Shown: one piece after another, positions 12,164-25,272 of the stretch
Numbering within the stretch: the first letter of the stretch is position 1
Layout: each line of letters begins with the position of its first letter
Assembly: GCA_023055505.1 (NCBI GenBank)
Contig: JALIRH010000117.1
Coordinates: 620,001-684,000 of the forward strand
Reading direction: 5' to 3'
From: Callipepla californica brunnescens
Taxonomy: Eukaryota > Chordata > Aves > Galliformes > Odontophoridae
DNA length: 64,000 bases
Notes under the pieces: generated by a model
Told to the model about the DNA's origin: nothing
Database searches by the model: none
What the model saw: the letters and a program-made list of their open reading frames with translations, nothing else
Translations under genes and position numbers: made by a program

Positions 12164-15100
12164 GAAACAGCAATAGAAGGTATCATCTGTCTGCCCTATT
12201 TGAACTTTAGAAAGTTCTTTCGGATATGCAGACCTCCTTTGATCACCTGTAGCAGGTTTTCCTGCCTACTAGCTCTACTTGCCTTGCATCAGAATGCGTT
12301 AGGGAGTTTTCGTTTGTCAAAACAAGATGGAAATTACGTAAGCAATTCAATGAATTAGACAAACCATTTTTTTTTTTTCCCTTGAGAATAGCAATACTAA
12401 CTTTTTTTGTGTCACTAGTTCCAGTAGGTCAGTTTATCAGCAACAGTAAGCACAACTATGTTTCAGCTAACACAAGCGATGTTACAACACCTGAAACCAA
12501 GTGAGATGGCAAATGTCAAGACCCAGAGTAGTTTGTATAATTTGACCTAATTTTTTCTACCTTTGTCGGAATTTTTATAGCAGTTCAGGTTCAGTATGAC
12601 AAAGAGCAATCCAAAGAATCAGGTTGAAGTAATTATTTTATTTCTCTCTGGAAAGACGTTGTCAGGCAGCATATCTATATTAATATGAGTCTACAAGTTT
12701 TTTTTTTTTTTTGCTGCTAATTTTGGCAGTGAGTCTAAGGCATGGAGGAAAAACAAGTTACAGAAACTGTTGTATTCAAGGCTGATTTCTTAGCCTACTG
12801 TAAATTGTTTTCCTTGGTTCTGCAACTACTTATGTATTTCTTGCTGTAAGGGGTACATTTCATGAGCAGAATCAGTTGAATCCATGCTGTGCCAGATTAA
12901 TTTCATTTTATTCTTTTGACAAAAGACAATTCTGATTACTTCTCAGACTGATGTGTTTTCTTACACATTACAATTCTTATGCAGCCCAAAAAGTCATAGC
13001 TTGCAGGCTGGGCATATGAAGGTTGAGCAGAAAGAGAAAACTTCCATGAAGTCCCTAATTTTTTCAGGTAATATACAAAAGAGCTTTCTTAATTAAAGAT
13101 AGTTCTTATTAGAGCTGAGGTTGAGAATATGTCTTCATGGAGATCTCAAGTTCATGTTGCATTTTTCTTTTGTTAAAGTTACAGCAGAAAGTGCAAGGGT
13201 TAGTTTGGTTTCAGCTCACATCCTTGTGGTTTTTGGATTCTTAGCAGCTTTTTTATTGTGATGTTCTGTGCAACACATGTGACTGTTCCTGTTTTGTTTT
13301 CTATAGATTTTCACTTAGTTACAGATAGTAATCTGACGATTTGATTTTTGCTTTTTCTTTAAGAATCTGTTGTCAGCCTTTAATATTGTTGAACAGAAGG
13401 TTTTTATGCACTTCATGCCCAGGAAAAAGACAGTAAATTGTTGATTATGGGCATTCCACAGTATATATTTTCTTACCATGTAAGTAATATTTTAATTAAC
13501 TGCTAATCATCCTAAATGGCTTATCTGCGTCTCAGTCCTCATCTCTCCTGCTGACCACTAGGTGTTCATGCATGTAGCCCATGAAAGTGATGATGAATTT
13601 GTGATGCATGTAACAGTTTTCTTGCATTGAAATGTTCTGTTTTCTGAGGAAAGGAGGCAATACGAGGCATGGGTTGTACAGTGTGAGGCTGGATTTGGGG
13701 AGTTGTTGTATGACCTGCAAAACAGGCTATAAATCTGTAGGATTTGTATTCAATTTATTGTATTATGGGAACAGTAGAATCTTATACATATGAAAAACCG
13801 TGTTACGGAAGCGTGACTGTCGGGCTCCTTAGGAAGCAGCCCTGCATCCTTTTGGTGAACCCAGCTGGATTTCTCTGACAGCCTTCCCAAAGACTGGCTG
13901 AACTACAGCAGTGAATGGGAGCTAGCTGGCTGAACAACCTGATGCAGACAGCAGTGATGCTAATATATTGTTGGAGGCATTTTTTTTCAGTGCTGACAGC
14001 ACAGAATAGCGTGTCAGACATTTATTCAGCAGATGCCTAAAGCTTTTTCTATTCTTTCTCCTTTCTGACTGTGTCAGAGGCCACATGCATGTTTTTTTCT
14101 GCTCAATCTGTGAAGGCATTCACAGACTGTTCGCTCAGATACAAGGACCCATTTCAGTTCTGCCTCTGTGCCAGTCTGTAAAATGTGGATCAGTGAAAGC
14201 TACTCTGTTGTCTCATCCACAAAATATTTCTCAAGCCTGTGTTCTCTAACAGTTGTATCACCTTCATTGCTGGTGTTACCGAGAGCTGTAGGATGCATGT
14301 GGCTTCCATCAGTGCAGGCAGTGTGCCATCTTCATTTAAAGTTGACCGTGCTGTCCCTCTCTGTACTGATGAACGTGTCTTTTGCATCAGCCACAGATTT
14401 TTCTGCATTCAATGATTCTGTCTCAAGTAGAACAAATAGAATGGGGTAATGATAAGTTTGGGATTCTTCTCATCCTCAATGCAAAACCACTTGGTCCAAA
14501 AATTGATTGAGGGGCCATATGTATGTAAGATATATACAGACTGGAATAGGGAATGTTTCTGGGCTCTGAATGGAAAATTATTGTTTGTTTAGAGGGGGAA
14601 AGAAGTACTTTGTAGTATAAAAGAATGCAGGAAGCTTCAACACAAATTCCACTCGTAGTTTTGAAGAAGGATCAAGTATATATGGAAAAAGCTTGTTTCA
14701 AAAAGCAAATTAATCAGTAAGACATAACACAGGAGAAGAAAAAACAAACATAAACAAAAAAACACTTAGGATCTTTTGAATTAGAATTTCCAGTGTCAAA
14801 TGTCATTTAGTGGCTTGAGATAGTGTGATATTTGTAGTTAACTTCCTTAGCTTCAGTGAGGGTGAAATGCTTGGAAAGAAGGATGGATTTGTGGTTTAAA
14901 TGTGAAATTGGAAAACAAGAGATCTATTCCTGGTTTAATGACAGATAATTTGATTTGTGGGAAACATCACTTTCTATTCCTTAACATCTGCTTATGTAAA
15001 GTGGAGGTTCACAAAGGGTATTGCCTGATTCATCTGAATAGAGGACTTTATTAATAATTGTAATGCATTTTAAGACCCATAGGAGGAAATTAATATTAAA

Positions 15101-15390
15101 AAGGGGGTTTTGCTAGAGATCAGTTATGCCAAGAAAAGTTACCTGGCAGTAGATTGGCCTAAGGCGGAACCTGTTACTATTGTGATTGTCTAATTCACAG
15201 CTACCTGTAACAAGTGAAGGTAAAATTTGAAGCTGATTCTGAGAGGTTGGTTATATTCACTGTATTTTACTATCTAATCTATCTACCAGTATTTGTCATT
15301 TTAAAATATCTACTGCTGGTATCTTTACAACTCTTTTTTTCTTAATATTGTCTGTTCAGTAAATCCTAGAGAGTATTCCAGAAATTACAA

Positions 15391-15463
15391 AAGAAAAACC
15401 CCCAAAACCACCAAAAAACCCAAACCCAACCAACCAAAATGAAAACAAACAAGCAAACCGCCT
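15391..15463. repeat. A/C-rich low-complexity tract
   Basis: About 70 bases are nearly free of G and T, with CCAAAACC, CCAACCAACC and AAACAAACAAGC patterns. It is a simple-sequence purine/cytosine tract with no recognised function. Confidence 0.6.
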
Positions 15464-17789
15464 TGTTATCACTAGGTGTGTCAGGCTCTTCCTCTGCTCT
15501 CAAAATAGGATATCTTTAGCAAATGTAGGGCTTTGATTTTCATAGAGGAGTCTCAGTCTGAGCTCAGTATATCTGTGACACTGGAAGCCTTGTTCCTTTG
15601 TCCGTGCTCCTCCACTTCATCTGCTTGGTATGCACTAGTCGTCTGTCTGAGTGCTTGATGCGTTCCTATTGGGCATTTATTACTGATATACATCAGTATT
15701 GCTGAATATCGTGTCAGCCAGCCCTATGACTTCACTATTTGTGGTGCTTTCATGCTGCATGGTTAAACGTAAGGTGTGAGAGCATTTCTCTTAGTACACT
15801 GCAGTTTCTCCATCTCCTTTGTATTAGCTTGATACGCACGCTCACAGCAGTGGAGTGTGGAAGATGGCTTTGTACTCCTTTAGTTTGTCAGAGGTTTGGT
15901 TCCTGTTCCTGCTCTCTCAGTGTCCTGAATATGAATATGTTAAGAAAACTCCATTTAGATCAATAAATCACTGCCAAAACAAATAAATTCATAAATGGTT
16001 GGATGTCCTGTCCAACTGATTGGCATGGAAGTGCAATATGTGATCTTCCAGTGACTGGTTAATTGTTTTTTTTTCAGAGTGGTATTCCAGAAGCAGCAGA
16101 AGTTAACCAAAAGCAGACAATCCTAATTGAAGTAGGCACCACGTCTGACCAGCACAGTTATTGACACACAAGAGTGCCAAAGAAACTGTGGAGGAAATCT
16201 TAAATACCGAGCGCAGCCTGGACAGATTAAACAATCTTACTGCCATTTGTGAGTATACATGGTTTAAAAAAGTGCTGTGTGCTGTACAGTTGCTCTCAAC
16301 ATAAGTACTGCTATGCGGAGTAATGTGAATGCATCTGACTTTACGACACGTCCTCTTGGACGCTGGAAGGAAAGTGTCAGGTTGCCCCAGACCTTTATTC
16401 ACAGTGAAGTCAAATTGTTGCTTTTGGCACCTGCCCTGAATTTGCCCGCAGTGTAATTTGCGGATATTTTCCTTCTGCATGTTGGAGAGATACAGCCGGA
16501 TGCTGGTACTGGAGAGAAAACCTTGTGGTTATCCTAAGTAAGACTTCTCCCTTTTTGCCCATAAAATGTTGACAACAAATTAATCCTGCAAGGGTTGTGG
16601 GCTGATCTCTCATCACGTATCTGAGTGGGAAAAAATATATATTAATCAGTCATGAGCTGGAAATCAGCTCTGTTTCAGCAAGAATCTAATCTAAGCCAGA
16701 TGCTTTCCTGTCTTTCTCAAATGCTACTGCATTATTGCCTTGGTTATCAGCTTCTGCTGATGTGAATGAAGAGAATGACATTTGGTCATTGGTGCAGTTT
16801 TCATGTCTAGCTCAGTCCTCTATAGGTGTTTGCTGTCTCAGCACAGGTAACAAACATTATGAGCTTTACTGTTTTTTCATCTGTCTGAATGGTGTTGGAT
16901 TGAGACCGTGGACAGGAGGCTTAGCACAGGGGAATTAGGGTCCTGAAAAGATAATGAAAGAGTGGAGGGTTTTCTGCTGCACAGAAGTAGTGAAACTGCT
17001 CTGAGAGGTGTAATTTTATGAAACTCACTAACTCAATTCATACCTCACGCAAAAAGTCTTTATTATTGTCGTAACTGCAGTGTTGCTTGAATATCTTCAC
17101 ACAAAGGTGTGAAGTGCTGTGAGCAGAACTAGCAGCTCAAATCTGAAACCTGAAATCGTATTTCAGGAAGCTGGCATCTGAGTGCTCCCTGAAGGGTTTG
17201 GCGTTGTGTTGCAGTGCTAATCGGAACGTCTTTGTTTTCTGGGTCTAAACTGTGGACTGACCCTTGCGGCAACAGCTGATGAGATCTGATATGTGCATGC
17301 ATCACAACTAAACCAATGCTACAGTCCATTCCAAGATGTTGGCCCATCTATCTTTAATCAGAGCAGTGTGAGCAGCTTTGACCCTAGATTGGTGACAAGT
17401 TGTTAGGACAAGTTGTTAAGCCTCCCTCAGAATGTCCCCATGGCTGTAATTCATAGAAGCCAAGCAGACACAACTGCTTTTTCTTTTTTTTTTTTTTAGT
17501 GCTTTAATGGGGAACAGAGCTGGAGTCTTTCCTGTTAGCAGTGATATGTGGTGCACAGGTCCTGCTTGAACCTCTGGTTTCTTTGTCTGTCAGGGGCCAG
17601 GGACACTTGGCCACACGTGCTATCAACTGAGAGCTATTAAAGGAGACTTTGAGCCAGAACAAAGCAAACAAACAAAAACTTGTAATTCACTTGAAACGCG
17701 TTATTCGGGAAAAACCTCGTTTGGCAAAAGAAGGCTGAATCTTAACGCCCTTATCTACCTATACCCGTGGAGAGGAGCGGGTGTCTGCG

Positions 17790-18780
17790 TGACCCCACGG
17801 GGTAACAGCTTGTTCGCAAGAATAAAGCGCTGCCTGTACCCCTCGGCTGGTGCCCGCTGTTCTCGGCGCTTCGCGGCCCAGCTCTGCGAGGAGGGGCTCG
17901 GGCGCCGCTCCCCCCGCTCCGCCGCCAGGTGCCCCTCAGCGGGAGGCGGGCGGCCCGCCCTCGGGCGCCCCTAGCGGCTGCGGGCGGCACGGCCGCTCCC
18001 CGGCAGCGCCTCCTCCGCCCGGCAGCGAGGCGGGCGGGCGGCGCGGAGGGGCTCGGTGCCGCTCCGGAGCTGTAGCGGCTCAGGCGGAGCGTGCGGCAGC
18101 CGGAGTCCCCTCGGCACCGCGGCCCGCCTTTAGCACCGCTGCTCCCGCGCCGCTGGGCAGCCCCGCCGGTCATGGAGCTCGCCGTGCGGCTGCTGCTGGC
18201 TTCCTGCCTCTCGCTGAGGGCGGCGGGCGAGTTTGACAGAAGGTAGGCGCCGTCAGGGGGTTGCCGCGGGCGGGAAGGGGGCGCGGGCTGTGCGCCGGTG
18301 GCCGCCGGGGTGCGAAATGGCGCCGGGGGGGATCCTTGGCGGCCCCCGGGGCTCTCTGCTCAGCCACACGGGGGTGGGGAGGGCCGGAGCCCGCGGCCGC
18401 AGGACGGTGCCGGCGGGCTGAGGGGACGGGCAGCGGGCGCGGCATCGCCCGGAGCCGGGACGGCTGTAGAAAGTTGGTGGCTGTAGCTGGGCTGCGTTCT
18501 GGGAGGATTAAACGCGAAGCGCTTCACGTGCCGCCAAAATAAAAAAATCGGTTTATTGACGCCTCGAGCCACTAGAAACGGCGGAGAACTGCGACTCAAG
18601 TTTTAACACGAAGCCGGGTGAGAGCGACCGCGGGGAGGGGAGAGGCAGAGGAGAGCGGAGCCCCTGCCCGCGGCCGGAGCGTCAGGTGTGGCTCGGCGCG
18701 GGCTCGTGCCGTGCCGCTGTGCGCGCCGCGTTCCCGCCTGTCGCTGGGACGCGCTGACAAGTCACGGCAGCGCTTCGCCG
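17790..18780. promoter_or_regulatory. NPNT: CpG island promoter of NPNT
   Basis: Base composition switches abruptly from AT-rich to very GC- and CpG-rich DNA, with GC boxes such as GGCGGGCGGGCGG near 18,028-18,040, and back to AT-rich about 1 kb later. The NPNT start codon lies inside. I see no convincing TATA or CCAAT box at a fixed distance from the start, so dispersed CpG-type initiation is likely. The exact transcription start and 5' UTR length cannot be read from sequence. Open frames on both strands across the island reflect its GC bias, not extra genes. Confidence 0.85.
18172..18242 (+). CDS. NPNT: NPNT coding exon 1 (signal peptide)
   Basis: The ATG has G at -3 and G at +4, a strong Kozak context. 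It opens [19 protein letters not shown], a typical short n-region, a Leu-rich core and an Ala-Gly cleavage site before EFDRR. The exon ends in AG before GTAGGC, a phase-2 donor. The mature N-terminus EFD-R-WPR matches nephronectin. The 5' UTR lies in the CpG island upstream. Confidence 0.93.
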
Positions 18781-21700
18781 TCGCCTGAGGCTGCGCTGCC
18801 TCTTTTCCTTTGGCTTTTATTTACGGTCTCGCTAGCTCTCCCTTTGTGTTTATTTACCGTGTAACGAGAAGCTCATGTTTTGATTCTTCCCCCCGTCCCA
18901 CCCCCCCCTTAAGTTTTACAAATGGAAGCATAGGAAGTTCTGCACAAATTTGTGTGGGAACTTCTTCTCAGTGCAGTGACGGAGCACTGGCACAGCTGCA
19001 CAGAGAGGTGCTGGAGTCTCCTTCTCTGGAGACATTCAAGACCCACCTGGACGCCTACCTGTGCAGCCTGGGCTGGGGAGCTGCTTGGGCAGGGGGTTGG
19101 ACTCCATGATCTCCAGAAGTCCCTTCCAACCCCTACAGTTCTGTGATTTCTGTGAGGAAAATTTGGTGATATATCACAACACAAATCAACGCTGAAACTC
19201 TCCGACAGTGGTTTATTGTGTGTTACAATACAAATCTGAAGCAATTTAGTAGCCACCTGTGAGTGGCAGCAGTGAGTGCATCATGAAACATGTCCGTTGT
19301 TTCAGGTTGTACAAATTTACGTTCTCTTTTGCCTAAAGCTGTGTCCAATTTCTGAATAACATGCTTCATTTGTGACAGAAATATCACAGACTCAGGTCAG
19401 AGCACTTTACCAAAGAGAGAAGTGTTTTGTTGTTGTTAAGGCAAAATGATTTTACTTAGTATTTCCAAAATGTTTCACCAGACGTCTTTGAACTGTCTCA
19501 TTCAGGTGGCCCAGACAGATAGTCTCCTCCGCAGGGCTGTGCCGGTTTGGAAGCAGAATTGACTGCTGCTGGGGCTGGGCCCGTTTGGCTTGGGGACAGT
19601 GCCAACGTGAGTACCATTGCTGCTGGGGCTTCTAGACACTCATAGGAGAGGCTTGTACGCACCTAGCCATCCTTCACGCTCAGTCTCATAAGGGATGGCC
19701 AAGGCTTTTGCACGTGTGAGTCTGACCGACTTAAAAGGATGTTGTCAGGTCAAAATCCAGTCTGTTACTAACAGTTCTGAAAATGATTTCAATCAAGTAA
19801 AGTAAACTTTGGGTAAGGCAATGAGAATCTGAATTTCTCTTTTGTTTCTGCTTCATTTCATTCCTAATAGCCTGACGTAACACTGCAGTGTCACGTTACA
19901 GGCAGTGCAGGCAGGAATATTTATAGCTGAGCGAGAAATCTTAATAATTGACATTTCATTTTAAAAGCCAGTGGATATATTTGACTATATCCATATTATA
20001 TCCATATATATATTTGATACTAAGATCAAACATTCTTATCATAATTCCGAACTAAGGGTGCGTCAACCAGCCTGGCAGCATCCTTTTATTGGGTCGCACG
20101 TGAAGAGAAACGTCTCTAAGATTTTGATTTTCTAATAGTGTATTAGAATCCTACTCTAACATGCTGTATAGAATACTTGATAATGGCAGGATAACAAAAC
20201 AGATAACTCTTCATCATTAAGGGTATCTTCACAAAGGGCTCTGTGGTAGCAGCTAGGGTGGTGTAGAAGTTAAAGTTGTTAGGAGTCACAGACCTCAGCT
20301 TGTTAAAATTACAGGCTTCGATTCTGGGAATGCTGGCTCGTGTGCCATGCAGTTCACACACGATTTCTCCAAAGTTTTTGCAGGGCTGAACCTATAAATA
20401 GTGCTTCTTGCTTTTTTTAATTGAGACGCAAATGACTGCAGACTAGATTATTTTCCACCAAGCCACTTTTAAAGTAAAACAGGTGTTGACTGCTGTGTAG
20501 CTTGCAGGACAGTGACATAGACAGGCAGCAGGCAGAAAGACAGGCAAGAGATAGAAGTAGTGCTGGCACTGCAACTGTACACTCTCAGCAAAGGTTTTGT
20601 TCAAATCTGTGGATGGCAAGACTGGCTCCTTCTATCCTAAGTCTGTTAAATGCTTGCAAACTTTAACTGGTATATAAGATGACTGGTAAAAAGAGCTATG
20701 CAAAGCGCTTCTCGAACATGACACACCTGCTAATGTTTTTAGATGTGAAGATCTCAGATTGGTATCTCTTGGCCTGTATCATGAATCATTTTGAGTTTTA
20801 AAGCTGTAGTTGGTAACAGAAATAATCCTTTCCCTGGGGTGAATGTTTATGGAGAAGGGAGAATAATGTGAAGTAGTTGATTGCAGCTGCTCCAGAGATG
20901 ATAGAATCTGTGTCTATCTTTTTGAACTTATATTTGGGAGTTGTCAAGCATTTCAATGTTTGAGGCTTAAGTTTAAGTGATAAGTATCAATACTTTGCTC
21001 TGGAAAAAGAAAGAGATCTCAGTGCAGCCTTTCACTTAGGCAACTCATTTCCTGTGTGATGGCCATAAATTTAAGCTCTCATTTAGCTGGAAATCAGCTA
21101 CACGTACACTTGCCCTTTAAGTTCTCCCTCACCAATTCTGATTTGGGGTTGGTGCTTTCTGAGTCTTGGGAGATGGGAATAGCATAAAGTAATGCCAGCA
21201 AAAAAGTCCTAACTAGATGTTAATAATAATATATTATTATATATATAATATATAAAATATTGTAGAGAGGGTTTTTATTATTGTTATTATTTTTTACTCT
21301 GAATTTTGTCTGTAAGATCACCATAGTGATTTGCCAGCTTCTTTGGATACCCTTTTTGAAGGCTAAATCTAAGTGGATTCTTTTCTCCCTGTGCTGTTGA
21401 AGTCCATCATTCACTCTTTCAAGGAGTGCAGAGATTGATTCTATATGGTCATCTCCAGTAGTTGGGGCCAGATTTTAAAAGGAATACAGCTCTTACATAA
21501 GTGTAGAAATATTTTGTTTCCTTTTGTTTTCTTCTTATTTTTAAGACTGCTTCAAACGTGTTTGTGAAGACCTTGCTAAAAACCTAGCAGTTAATTCTAG
21601 TTCTGAAATGGGAAGCAAACTCTGAGAGAAGTAAATCAAGGAAGTCTGTCCCGGTTGTGGGTGGTGAAAATTCCAGTCGTATCACAGAGTGGGAGATTAC

Positions 21701-24700
21701 ACGAGGCGAAAGTGAATCTTTCTAGTGCTGGCAGCCAAATTGGAAGTCTGTAGTCAGCTCTCCACCTTGGGAATGTGGCATTCAGCATGAAGGATTAACC
21801 TCACATGGAAGGCAGCATTCCTGGCCTCAACTGCAGCCTTGAGTATTTTACTGTATGAAAGGATACCACTGAAAATGTTCCACAAATTCAAAAATACTGT
21901 AGAGAAAGGCAAGCCTCTTAATCCTGACCCCAGAACGAGTGGCATAAACGTTAACTTTCCCTTACTTAGATGTATGTTTTCTTTGCCATTTCTAATAGAA
22001 ATTGTATTTATGCAATGAAAACAAGTGCGGAGTCAGTCTAAAAACAAGTTGTGAGACACTATTTACTAATGAGTTCAAAAATGAAGCAGTACATATTCAG
22101 GCAACAATGGTGAGCTTTTTATTAATGGACATGAACGGCTGTACTCAAGCCAAGTGGTTTGAATCATCTTTGCTATGCCTTCAAGTGCTACAGCACATTT
22201 GCACTCTCACCTGTTTACTTATATATAAATTGTTGCTTATACACCCATCACCTTTAAGTTTGACTTATTGAGAGCAAGTGTGAGTGCCGTGGTGGAGACA
22301 GAATAGCAAGAATAGAGGCTCTGATATATGAGAGAGTTGCAACCTGAAGAGTTACCAGGAGGACTCTGAGCTGGGCAGGCAAGTAGCTACAAATGTACTT
22401 GGACACCTTTCCTGCTGCCCAGCTGAGCTGTGCTAGCTACTCCACCAGACACGTGTGGGCTGACCTCCTGCCCAAGCCTATGAGTAAAGGATGAAGTAGC
22501 TTAAGACAGCTGTGTGGTTTAAGGTAATGGTTTAACTGCGAGGAAGGTTTAACCGTGCACACGTCAACTTTACAAAGGCTGGAGTGTGGCTGAGCTGACA
22601 AGTGGTAACTCATTAAGCCATGGTAATGCAGTGCTTGTGGTTCATCATCCATCCATAAAGATGCACCCAGACGTGAGCCACGTTAGCTGGATTTGCTCTT
22701 GCAGAGTGTGGGGTAATTCCTTTTTATGTCCCACTGACTGACGTAGGGATATCCAGCACAACTCTGCTTAGCACTGCTCAGTCACACAGGAGTCAGCATA
22801 ACTCAGCTGTCTTTCACAGCATGAAGAAGTCAAAGTCTGAACCCTCCTTTAATTTATACTCTAAAAGATCCTCCGTCTCCTGTGAATGAATTATACCAGT
22901 CAAGACTTCTACATGTGTTTCCTTACACTGACAAGTTACAGGGATCAAATGTACAAATAAGGCTTTATTGCATTTTTATTTGTTATTGTTTTGTGCGTGG
23001 CAAAAGCAAACCAGAGCAATAGTGAGGGTAGAAAGAGTTTCCTCTATCATGGTAGATGGCTTTGAATTTCCATAGCAAGAATTTTTGGTGAGAGCAGGTA
23101 TGGACAAGTATGGACAGTAGATTCGTAATTGCTTTTGTGTTGCAAGGCAGCTGCATCTGTGGTACTGCGTTGTCCTAACCCAGAAGGTGTGCAGACAGAG
23201 AGGGGAAAACCAAGCTGGGACATGTTGTATCTCTGCATGCATCTTGCACAAATGTACTTTTCTCACATTCCAGCTGGAAAAAAAAATCAAAACACCTTCA
23301 CACAGCTGTAAAATCTACACGTACATATTGGGCTGTGGAACCAGGTTAGCATATCAGGAAACTAAAATATGGGATAATAGAGGCACTGCTTTCTGGTACA
23401 GGTTGCCTACAGATGCGATTGATGCCCCATCCCTGGAGGCTTTCATGGTGAGGCTGGGTCAGGTCCTGGGCACCCTGACGGAGCTGTGCATGTCCCTGTT
23501 CGTTGCAGGGGAGTTGGACTGGATGACCTCTAAAGGTCCCTTCCAACTCAAGGATTCTGTGACTGTGATTCTGTGATACACGTGAGAAGTAATGTGATGC
23601 TTTTTATTCTTCGCTAGGAAAGTGGAAGTGTTTCTTCCAGCAAGCCGTGCTAGGGGCTGTTTTAAACCCATTTCTTCTGTATTTGTGGACGTTTTTGCCA
23701 CTGATCCATCTGGGCTCTTGAAAGGCATCCTTAGAAATAGTGGTCTACCTGCCTTGCTTTAGCTGGCTTGCGTAAAGCTCTGTAGTTCTTTTAAAAGCTT
23801 TTAAAATGATCTCCAAATGTGTGTGCCTTTCATGAACAAAATGCACCTGCTTTGTACTTGGCTGCATGCCTGTTGGTAATTCATTTGTATGCTAGTTATA
23901 CGCAGACAAGCTGCACTAAAGATATAGGCTGCTTTTTGCTTTGTAATTTCACTTGCAATTTAACAGCCAAGAACTAAACCTGTTTTATTAATGTGACCTG
24001 GCAGAAAGAGATGATGTAGATTATAAAAGTTGAACAAGAGTTCTTATGAGAAGCAATAGCAAACTGCTTCAATTCTCATACTAGATGACGGTTTGGACAA
24101 CTCCTTTGCTAGAGGCAATAGAGAGTGTGGTTTCTTCTGCTGCATTCCTGTGTACAAAATGCAAGTTTGAATCTACAGCTTCTGTAAACTGATGCTGGCC
24201 TGCTGTCAGATCCTCTGCTGGCATGAGTTGGTGAGGTCAGTAGGGCTAATTCCGAGTTTGCCTAGTGAACAGAAAGGTCTGTCCAAAGTGTTAAACAGGA
24301 ATAACATTTCACTGGAAATGAATTCAGCAAATTTAGCTTTAAAAACCTAGGGACAGAGCAGTCAAGAAGCTAAACGATAATCCGTTAGTAAAAGGAGCAG
24401 TCAGGCAATGGGTTTACACTTCAGTGAAGCATTGCACCAAAGTAAAAATAAAAAATTGTCAACTGGGAGATGTCAAGTTAGCATTAAGATTTAGTCCCAC
24501 CTAGGAAAATGCATGTATGGCAGGAAGATCTTAGATGAGCAGCAGGAAAGGGGGTGGGGTGGGGGGAGCTTGTGCGAGCTGAAATAGCAGATGCAGACAT
24601 AACCAAACGCTTTGCTGGCAATGATGCATGCTGCTGCCTTTTTACAAGTGCTGTGGAGAAACCTGCACTGTGCTGCTGCTTCTGTTTTGATGTGTATCTG

Positions 24701-25240
24701 TGTTGTGTGATCTATTTACAGGGACGCGTGGTGGTGGGCTGGGGAGACGTGGTTGTGCTCTCATTGATGCCTAGATGATTTTGTGTAACCAGCAGTAACG
24801 CTGTCACACACCAGTGTGAGAAGAGGCCGTGTGTTGCTTAGCGCTTCTGTTCCTTGCACATCACGATGCTTCAAGAAAAGGCAATTCTGTATGGTCCGAG
24901 ATGCACAAATCTGTAGCAAAATAAAGCCGTAATTCTGTCAGTAATGAACGTTGTCAGCACTGACTCCCAGGAGGTTGGCCCGCTGGCTGAAACTTCATTA
25001 ACATCAGCAAGAGTTTGGTTACTAAATTGGTGGTTGCAGCGATGTACTAATGCATCTTTTCTGCGAAAAACACCTATACAGAATTGCAATACCGTGTTAA
25101 TTTTACCATGCAGTAAAAAAAAAAAGAGGTTTTGCTATTTTTATTCAGTTACGGATGGAGGTTTTGTTTTTCATTTTCCAACCTTTATGGTCCTAAAGCC
25201 ATTACAACTTTGCTGTATTAAAGATACAGTATCCTTTTCC

Positions 25241-25272
<32 letters not shown>

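Larger units (their letters stand above)
5641..17789. other. Intergenic spacer between GSTCD and NPNT
   Basis: About 12 kb of mostly AT-rich DNA with no coding exon that I can support. The short open frames are scattered on both strands, have no domain signature and are not flanked by convincing splice signals. It holds a decayed CR1 element, a long poly(T) run and AT dinucleotide repeats, listed separately. It is the natural place for distal NPNT enhancers, but nothing in the sequence alone marks one. Confidence 0.6.

Noticed and set aside
17751..18445. Pro/Ala/Arg/Gly-rich frames on both strands at the CpG island
   Set aside because: High GC removes stop codons by chance. The frames overlap the real NPNT first exon and have no conserved domain.
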